Below the pieces are notes generated by a model. The model was not told the DNA's origin, did no database searches, and worked only from the letters and a program-made list of their open reading frames with translations. From Meconema thalassinum (Eukaryota; Arthropoda; Insecta; Orthoptera; Tettigoniidae): 64,000 nucleotides of DNA. Position numbers and translations under genes: made by a program. Position 1 is the first letter of the stretch. Each line of letters begins with the position of its first letter. Below, one piece after another: positions 56,090 to 64,000 of the stretch. Where the stretch lies: NCBI GenBank assembly GCA_946902985.2, contig OX336389.2:1079839788-1079903787 (forward strand). Reading direction: 5' to 3'.

Positions 56090-56625
56090 AATAAATACAC
56101 TTGGATAACTAGTTTCAATCGTCAAGTGATCATCATCAGATCATTTACACGTAGGCCATTAAATCTACTGTATATGGAGAAGTATGGAATGATAATTACA
56201 ATATATACACTTATTTATTTGCAGTGGCAATTAAACTACCAAACTAAAGATATGTGCTTTTTGTTGAGATACTGTACTGATAGTTATTAAATGGTGCACT
56301 TCGCAGTTTGAGTGATGTGTGGTCCGTTTTTGTGCACAGCGTGAGGACGATTATGCTGGCACAATAACCTGACCATTTAATAACAATCACATAATGGCAC
56401 TAAGCAAGCAAACTTGAAGATCAAACACAACTATCAGTATCTCAACAAAAAATAACATATCTTTACTATTTGTGCTAGATTAATTACTACTGCAACTAAA
56501 AAGTGTATGTATTGTAAATATCATAACCCATACTTGTCGACACAGATTAATAGCCGAAGTGTAAAGATCTGATGATCGCTTGACGATCGAAACTGGTCAT
56601 CTAATTGTATTTATTAATCTCATGT
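56090..56625. repeat. Inverted pair of hammerhead-like motifs, copy 2
   Basis: Counterpart of 38276-38795. The right arm (56565-56602, plus strand) has AGAT-CTGATGA (56569-56575), a CGATC/GATCG stem, GAAAC (56589-56593), GTC (56596-56598) and ATCT. All named hammerhead core words are present and the flanks AGAT/ATCT are complementary. The left arm on the minus strand has CTGATGATGATCACTTGACG then ATTGAAAC, so its CGAAAC became TGAAAC. Confidence 0.55.
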
Positions 56626-57670
56626 AAAAAGTCTTTGGCCGTCCGAAAAACATTAAATTTCGACTCCAAAGATAAAAATGTGACGTCTTACGAACGAAGG
56701 TATGTCTAAAGTCAACACGTAGGCAAGTTCGATAAAAACTCAATGATCTCATGGAAGGGCAGTTATAAAAAGCGCGGTAAAAATAGGAAATCTTGTAGAT
56801 GTTGCGTAAATATTGCAATCATTGCAAAAGACGAGCTGGACGTCTATCTTGGGAATTCACCGCCTGACTTGCATACTCACCCTTTTTCACAGGTGGAAAA
56901 TGAATAAACAATATATCAAAGGCCCGCTAAACTAGCGACAAAATACTTGATATTCCCCGCTGGAAACATTGTGACTGCAAAGCGGAGCTACCTCGTCCCA
57001 GAAAATGAGTACTTGCTAGTATTTTTGCACCAAAACAGACTGTCTATTGAAATATATTGTCACATTTATTTTTAAATAATGCATCTTGTTTGTGAACTGT
57101 TGAAGCCATTGTTTCAGTGTTGCCTATACAAAAACTGTCAGTTGTAACTCTTCAGTCGGTCAACATGAATTTGTCCATTGACTGTGCGGGGTGCAATGTA
57201 TATAAAATATGAGTAATAAGTAAATGAACTCCTTGAAGAATTACACGTATTAGTTATGATCACAATGACCCCGGCGGGAGTAGGCAGGCTAAAGCGTAAT
57301 AACTGTACGACCAAGGCACCGCTGAGATAAGTAAACTTATGCATAATAGAATTCATGTGCATGCTCTAATTTTATTTATTATATTGTGTTATTCTTATTT
57401 GTATACACGATCATAATACTCATAAATAATTCACAACCCCTTATTAAACAAACTAAACTTATAGAATGCTCAAAAAAGGTCTCGCATATTGTGATTCAGT
57501 AACTTGTTCATTTTGCTATGTGTATGTTATCATATTATACACAATATAGGGTACATACTAAGAAAAAACACACACTATCTGCTTTGCAAAAGAGACAGAA
57601 ACACACGACGAATAACAAAAGTGATGACGTGGGACTGAGCACACAACCATCCTCTTCATGTTGGGGCATA

Positions 57671-58135
57671 TCAATACCATGTACGGCCACCACGAGCTCT
57701 AATCCATGCTTGCAGATGACGAGGCATACTGAGCACCGACGAATACAACGTGGTTTGGGGCCGATTCCCCCACTCTTGGAAAGCAGCTTCAATCAGTTTC
57801 TCTTTGTTGGTTGGAGGATTGGGACGGTGCGAAATTGCCCTCTTGGGCTCTTTCCAGGCATGTTCATTACAGTTCATATCCGCAGAATAGGTAGGCCACT
57901 CCATTCTCTGTATGACATGCATCTGAAGGAACTGATTGACCACCCTAGCTCGATGGGCACGAGCATTATAGTCCACTAGTGTAAAGCCCTCACCCATTTA
58001 GGCAGCAAATCCTGTAACGACAGGTTCAAGGATGTTGTCTCTATACACCAGACCAGTCATGTTACCGTGGATAGGAATTAGAGGCGTACATCGACCGAAC
58101 ATGGTTCCACCCCAAAACATGACTGAACATCATTG
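57671..58135 (-). pseudogene. Tc1-like transposase relic, in hAT-like copy 2
   Basis: It is more complete than copy 1. SVMFWGGTMFGRCTPLIPIH, GLVYRDNILEPVVTGFAA, an in-frame TAA, then YNARAHRARVVNQFLQMHVI and CNEHAWKEPKRAI, continuing through FQEWGNRPQTTLYSSVLSMP. All are in one frame apart from that stop. This is the C-terminal two-thirds of a Tc1-type DDE domain, with the middle catalytic D replaced by Y. Confidence 0.85.
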
Positions 58136-58880
58136 CTGTTGGTGGATTTCCTGGATGAAGGGCTCGTAAAATCTCTTACCCACTCGGAGCATTCGAGTGT
58201 GGGGACGCAATAGTGATAGTGATTGTAATAGCGATCATAACTAACACATGTAATGTTCCTAGGAGTTTTATTTACTTATAATTCATATTGTTTATACATT
58301 GGACTCCGCCCAGTCTTTGGGCAAATTCAAGTTGACCGCCTGAAGAGTTACAACCGACAGGTCTTTGTGGAAATTAGGCTCAACCAGAATAAAACAAAAA
58401 TGTTCCTGTCCTAAATTGTAAACAGCCTTTCCAACAAAAATTTAACAAGATTCAAAAGCATTGCTGAAAACTCCTCGTTTTCTTTTCCTGGAACCCTTCC
58501 CAATTCGATTGACGTTTGTCCTTCCACGGTCACTGACTGTTATTTGGTTATTGTTAACATAAACAAGGAAGGACACGTATCTTTACGCAGAATTTAACTT
58601 TTATAGATTTCTATACATCATTCCGAAAATAAGCCTAACTCAACTTAAGCGATGACTTCTCATTTAAACCATTTTCAAAACTTATTTTCTTATCTCGTGT
58701 CTACTATCAGTTAAACGATTTTTCGGTTAATCGATTATTCGGTTAATCGGTTAATCGATTAATCGGTTTTAAGAAGCTTCGATTAATCGATTAATCGTTT
58801 CCGATTAATTTCAAATTAATCGATTAATCGATTATTAATCGATTAATTGAAAATCGATTATTACCAGCTCTAAAAGAAAT

Positions 58881-61800
58881 AAAACACTTGCATGTCATTT
58901 ATCACTCATTTTATTCATCTAAATCGCCTTTCCTTCTTACTCTAAAATCCTGAGTGTATGTAAATTTCACTTGTCTATTCATTGCCCGAAAGATGCCTTT
59001 GTATCAAAGTCCAACTATTTCAAAATCATTAATCATCAAATATTACATTTTCATGATAACAAATGGGTCAATGACTCTTCCTAGACGTCTGAAAATACAT
59101 CAGCATAATAGCAAAACAATCATAAACAATTTACGTGACAAAAAACTCTTTAAATACCACTCTCGATGTACTTCATTGGTTATTATTATTAATAATATTA
59201 TTATATTATTATTTGTATTATTATTATTGTTATTAAAACTCAGAATCCACAACTATATTTGCCTCATGAAACATCAGCATTCGTGTAGCTGCTTAAAACG
59301 TTTCCCGAGTGTATTTAACTGCAGACTAATTACAGTGATATTGGAACACTTCGAATTAGGCATATGTAATACTCTAGAACTTTCCTTCTATCCCTGGACC
59401 CGTTGGTCCACTTTGTCAGTAATTCTAGTACGCCACTGCGTAGTATTAACAATGTCCATAATTTACAAGTTCAGAACAGCATAAATTTAATTATTTCGTC
59501 TGCGTAGTACAATGTGTTGTCCACTATTACGTTCATACAAACGTTGAGACTGTTCACGTAACACTAATTTGAAATTATTCCAGTGTTCATAAATACGTTT
59601 TAGAGTGCACACATGTATTCGTAAATTCACTTGCGAACTTCTCGTATACTGACCTTGCACTCTGCGGGACAGAGCTCTCTGTTAGTGGCGAGGCGTAAAC
59701 TATTCCTATTCACTGTTTGCTCGAGATAACAGTCTCCTTTGAACTTGACTGCAATACTTTCGCTCCGCGTGACAGTCGAATTAAAACTTAGAAATCATTC
59801 ATAGCCAAGGGTATATTATAATGCCATCTATTCCTTCAGATTTCAACTGAGTCTACTCGGGTCAAGACTGATCCATTGCGTGCTCCGGTTATGTCTCTAG
59901 ACTTTCGTTGGTAATATCGTAGGAAGAAGAAAAAGTAGAAGAGGATGAAGAAGAAAAGTTACTGAGGTTCGGACCTCTGCTTATATTCCCAGTTTCATCC
60001 ATACGTCATGCCCTACGTGAAGTCTGTGATTGGTTCGAACTTCATAAATTAATATCTTTATTCATGCATGATGATACTCATTCAAATTTATACGAGGGTT
60101 TTTATATGAGAAGTACTTGATATTGCTTGTCTCTATTTTCAAAACTTATGCGTGCATCAAGTGTATTAGTAATTTATCAATGCTGTCACGCTGGTTGGTC
60201 GTAATCTCGCGCACCTCCCTTCCATGCACCTCCTATGTGACGTACTGTATCTTACTTTGTGTCATTGCTACCACGCGCTGATGTACATTCTTTCAAACAA
60301 GCAATGTTGCCGGATCTCATTCGGGCACAGTATATTGAAATCTTGCATCCGGGAGAGAGCACTTCATATTTTAAACAATCTTCTGCAAGAGTATAACCCC
60401 TACATTGAACTGTATAAGACAATATATTAAAAAATATGTGAAGAAAATGAACCATTAGATTGTCACGCGTTCTTACTATGAAACTCAAGAAGATCCTAGA
60501 CGTTAAAATAACCCAATCTTATTAGAGATTGCAGGTAGTTTTGAAACAATTGACAGTGCTCCGGCTTAACACCACCACATAGCAGTATTTACGAATCAGG
60601 GAGTTTCAAAATTAATTGTTGTTGACAGTACGCATTTTGATCCTTTAACTTACGTTATAATTTGGAGAAACAGTGTGCCATACTTCACTGCCAACAGGAG
60701 AGAGTCGTAAGACGAACGTTAGGCAAATTATGACAATGCGTGATTATATTTTGAATAGACAGTCGATTCAAAGTTGTCCTCCTGCATGAAATGTCAGCCC
60801 TTTTCTTAATGCCGGTAAAATTACCCATCAATTAATATTTGACTTATATTGTCGAATAGAAAAAGATAGACTGAAAAATAATCGCAATCAATAAAGGAAA
60901 TTTCGTGTCGATATCCACATCGGTCTTGCTGATGCTTTACAATTCAGGGCTGGAAATAAAAGATTAAAAGAGCTGATAGTAGGCTATTGTTATTTTGCCT
61001 TCTACATTCCTGTGCAGTCCCCAGAATATGTTGCATAATTATCAGGATGCGATGGCAACTGTGAGATAATTTGGCAAGCCAGCCAGACCTATTCATAACT
61101 TTCGCATGCAACCCTCATGGCCTGACATTACTGCTAACATTCTACCTTATGAAAATACAAACAATAGACATAATGTCGTTTTTCGCGTTTTTCATGTGAA
61201 TGTAAAGGAACTCTTACGTTTAATTAATCAAAAGCAAATGTTTGGGTAGGTAGAAACTCGAGTTGCAGAAGCGAGGTTTACCTCATATACACTTACTAAT
61301 TTGTCTTCAAGGTAGTTAAAAACTTCGAGAAATTTCTTATAATGATAAAATAGTTTCTGCAGAAGTACCAGATTGTTCCAATACCACATTACACAACTTT
61401 GAAAAGACGCACATATTTCATGAACCTTGCGGCCTCCTGAATCCTAATTCAATTTGCATGGAAGATTGAATATGCGAGGAGGATTTTTCAAAAATCTTTG
61501 TTCCAGAAACTAAAGAGAATGCGAACGGCTATCCACTTTACTGCAGGCGACAGTATGGAAGAGTTGCACCAATGTTGAAATTGGCAATCACTTAATTGTT
61601 CCATACAATTGATATGTTTTGATGTACTTTCACGCCCATATAACGTCGACATTTACGGAAGTGTTCTCAGCACCAAATACATATAAAATATGTAAATAAG
61701 GGGCATAATTACGCTAACTTGAAAATCTCGGCAATTGATGGAGTGTTAGTTTATGACGAAGTTTCTACGTATTTGAATGTTAGATGTATTGGTTAATGTG

Positions 61801-62049
61801 AGGCTGCATACAGAATGTTTGGTTTTAACATGCACGAACAATTTCACATCATTGCCCGGTTGCCTGTCCATTTACCAGACCGTCAAAATGTGTTTTTTCG
61901 TTTGGATAAGGCATCGCAAGCATTAATACAGGTTTAGTAAAAAGTACACAACTCACTGAATTGTTTCAGCTAAACCATAGACTGTGTTGTGTGAGGGTAC
62001 ATGTAAGTGTGCCTGGTGACAGACTGTTTTAGTGGTAGTATTTTGTTGT
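58881..62049. other. 3.2 kb AT-rich non-coding, nothing recognised
   Basis: The 176-codon frame at 58954-59484 is low-complexity, AT-driven and without motif. ATT-type simple sequence lies at 59180-59235. A GAAGAAGAAAAAGTAGAAGA run is near 59920. No splice-bounded exon was convincing. Confidence 0.4.
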
Positions 62050-62059
62050 TGGTGGAACG

Positions 62060-62310
62060 TACGTATTCTTTCGGAAGAGAAGAGATAGGTTGGTAGGACA
62101 CATACTAAGACACCCAGCAATAGCAATCTTAGTTATGGCAGGAAGGGTCGAGGACAAGAACTGTAGGGGTAGACCAAGGTTAGAATATGTTAAACAGATA
62201 GCCTCAGATGTAGGGTGTGGTAGCTATGTAGAGATGAAACGTTTAGCTCAGGACAGGGAGGCATGGAGGGCAGCATCAAACCAGCCAAAGGACTGAAGAC
62301 TCAAACAACA
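62060..62310 (+). pseudogene. LINE 3' end (C-terminus of polyprotein)
   Basis: The frame reads RDRLVGHILRHPAIAILVMA, CRGRPRLEYVKQIASDVGCG, then YVEMKRLAQDREAWRAASNQ and PKD stop. This is the characteristic C-terminus of an RTE/CRAFT-like non-LTR polyprotein (VGHILRH, GRPR..Y, REEWRAA). Only the last 80 codons are present: a 5'-truncated copy. It probably belongs to the same broad class as the LINE that follows, but is a separate insertion. Confidence 0.85.
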
Positions 62311-62572
62311 ACGTTAGTAGAATGTTGGTAATTAATTGTTAGTAGAAGGTTAGTATTTTTGTTATTAAAATTGCTCTATTACTTTCTTCTGAAAGGGAGT
62401 AACAGCCTTTCAGAATAAATCAATTCTTTACATGCCTTATAGACGATTATGATATTGATAACATTAGCCAACTAATGGCTACACTGCGTTCTGCTGCACG
62501 GCTGAAAGCAATGGAAAACTTCAGCCGTAATGCTATTCCCGAGGATATGCACCTCTCCATTCATAATTACAT

Positions 62573-64000
62573 GTGATGATGGCCTCCTACGTTTTAAAAT
62601 TCCAATCCGGAGGTAAACTAGTCGCTCGATCGGATCTCCGGGTGGGGACTACTCGAGAGGAATATTATCAGCAATATAGTGAAGGGATTATTGTAGCAAA
62701 AATAAACACAAACCCTACGTGCACCACAGTGGTACAAGTCTATATGCCTACCAGTCAAGCTGATGATGAGGATGTTGAAAAGGTTTACGAAGAAATATAC
62801 GAAATTCTGAGGTATATCAAGGGTCATGAAAATGTTATAGTAATGCGAGATTGGAATGCTGTGGTAGGAAAAGGGAGAGAAGGGAAGATAGTAGGAGATT
62901 TCGGATTAGGTGAAAGGAATGATCGAGGAAGCAGGCTGATGGAATTCTTCACCGAGCATGAGTTGGTCATAGCTAACACCTTATTCAATAACCATAATGG
63001 AAGAATATACACATGGATGAGACCAGGAGATACAGGGCGTTACCAAATCGATTTCATTATGGTCAAGCAGAGGTTTCGAAACCAGATTTTGGATTGTAAA
63101 ACATATCCTGGTGCTGACATAAACTCTGACCACAATCTGGTTGTAATGAAATGCAGATTAAAGTTGAAGAAACTGAAGAAAAGTCAAAAGCCAAAAAGGT
63201 GGGCAATAGACAGACTGAATGTAAAGGATGTAAATGAAAGATTCAAGAAGAGTATAAAGGATGGACTAATGAAAAACCCCAAACAAACTTCAATTGCAGA
63301 CGAATGGGCACTTTTGAAGAATGAAATAACAAAATCCGCAGAAGAAAACATTGGTAGGAAAGAAAGAATAGGTAAGAAACCGTGGATCACTCAGGATATA
63401 CTAGAATTGTTGGATGAAAGGCGGAAACACAAGAATGTAAGAGATGAAAAGGGGAAATAAGAATACAGACGTCTGAGAAATGAGGTCAACATGAAGTGCA
63501 AGGAAGCGAAAGAAGAATGGTTGAAAGAGAAATGTGCAGGTATAGAAAATTGTCTGAAATTAGGGAAAGTAGACACAGCTTATCGAAGGATTAAGAATAC
63601 ATTTGGGGAAAAGAAGACTAAGTGCTGTAATATTAAGGACACAAATGGAAAGCCTCTAGCAGATAGGGAAGAAAAGGTTGAGAGATGGAAAGCTTACATA
63701 GAGAGTTTGTATAAGGGAAAGGAGATTGAGAATCATGTAATGGAAAAGGAGGAGGAAAGTGATGAGGATGCGGAGGGAGATTTAATATTGAGATCGGAAT
63801 TTGATAGAGCTTTGGAAGACTTAAGCAGGAACAAAGCACCAGGCATAGATGATATACCGATTGAGTTGCTAAGCTGCAAAGGAGATGAAGGTCTGATCAG
63901 GTTATTTCACTTGGTGTGTAGGATTTATGAGACAGGTGAGGTACCCCCTGATTTCAAAAAGAATGTAATCATCTCTATACCAAAGAAAGTGGGAGCTGAT
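62573..64000 (+). pseudogene. Non-LTR retrotransposon polyprotein (endonuclease + RT), one stop, runs off window
   Basis: Frame 62573-63457 encodes most of an APE-like endonuclease: VQVYMPTSQADDEDVEKVYE, VIVMRDWNAVVG (normally GDWN; here R92), TWMRPGDTGRYQIDFIMVK and INSDHNLVV with the catalytic D186-H187. The N-terminal endonuclease motifs are absent, so the copy is 5'-truncated. The frame as drawn starts with GTG; the first ATG is 62576. A TAA at 63458-63460 interrupts it, then the same frame stays open for 180 codons to the window edge. It has EYRRLRNEVNMKCKEAKEEW, a linker, LSRNKAPGIDDIPIELL (RT motif 1) and FKKNVIISIPKK (RT motif 2). A single nonsense change and no frameshift suggest a recent insertion. 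Confidence 0.9.

Larger units (their letters stand above)
53872..58872. mobile_element. hAT-like composite element, copy 2 (5.0 kb)
   Basis: AAAGAAAT at 53864-53871 is exactly repeated at 58873-58880. The ends and interior match copy 1 in the same order and orientation: TCGATTAAT-rich ends, SINE, hammerhead-like pair, Tc1-like relic. It lacks both LTR-type insertions of copy 1 and instead has a 1.4-kb non-coding element (54078-55484). Without that, its body is about 3.59 kb. It has no transposase. Confidence 0.9.

Noticed and set aside
37462..58880. Simple tandem segmental duplication instead of two transposon insertions
   Set aside because: The flanks differ and each copy has its own perfect 8-bp duplication (TTCTGATC; AAAGAAAT), which a segmental duplication would not create.
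58954..59484. 176-codon plus-strand frame
   Set aside because: Low-complexity, AT-driven composition (runs of I, L and K from ATT repeats), no motif, no splice or start context.

Overview
The window is repeat-rich nuclear DNA from an animal with a large genome, most likely an insect. There is no bacterial gene organisation. It holds many tRNA-headed SINEs, non-LTR and LTR retrotransposons, several classes of DNA transposon, satellite DNA and very long introns. From memory, the SINE types look polyneopteran (cricket or katydid-like); this is an impression, not a match I could run.

Layout. 1-2357: the 5' part of an LTR retrotransposon on the minus strand (LTR, primer-binding site, decayed gag-like frame), inserted in a 151-bp satellite array (2358-4150). 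4.6-5.6 kb: a Merlin/IS1016-type transposase with an open frame. 7.2-8.7 kb: a TTAA-flanked, 17-bp-TIR element sitting inside a SINE. 9-18 kb: mostly SINE copies and four minisatellites, one packed with GTAAGTAT-type words. 19.0-20.4 kb: a 1.4-kb non-coding element with a second copy at 54.1-55.5 kb. 21.35-21.45 kb: a near-perfect palindrome. 22.8-25.4 kb: the same 151-bp satellite in the opposite orientation. 27.0 kb: a LINE fragment. 28.4-30.1 kb: a pogo/Tigger element. 31-37 kb: SINEs, LINE relics and a diverged 2-kb repeat that recurs at 51-53 kb. 37.5-44.3 and 53.9-58.9 kb: two copies of one hAT-like element, each with a perfect 8-bp target-site duplication. 62.0-64.0 kb: the tail of one LINE, then an almost intact endonuclease/RT LINE running off the window.

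The two hAT-like copies share a core of about 3.6 kb and carry no hAT transposase. Their ends are full of TCGATTAATCG words. Inside are a SINE, a Tc1-like transposase relic and an inverted pair of hammerhead-ribozyme-like motifs. Each copy serves as the empty site for insertions in the other, so the order of events can be read directly.

Host gene. Three minus-strand segments (49508-49711, 44964-45167, 30318-30590) have good splice sites, are all phase 0, and read as a glycosylated extracellular segment, a transmembrane segment and a cytoplasmic tail with a stop and an AATAAA. I propose they are the 3' exons of one unidentified single-pass membrane protein gene whose introns hold most of the transposons. 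The rest of the window is AT-rich DNA in which I see no gene.
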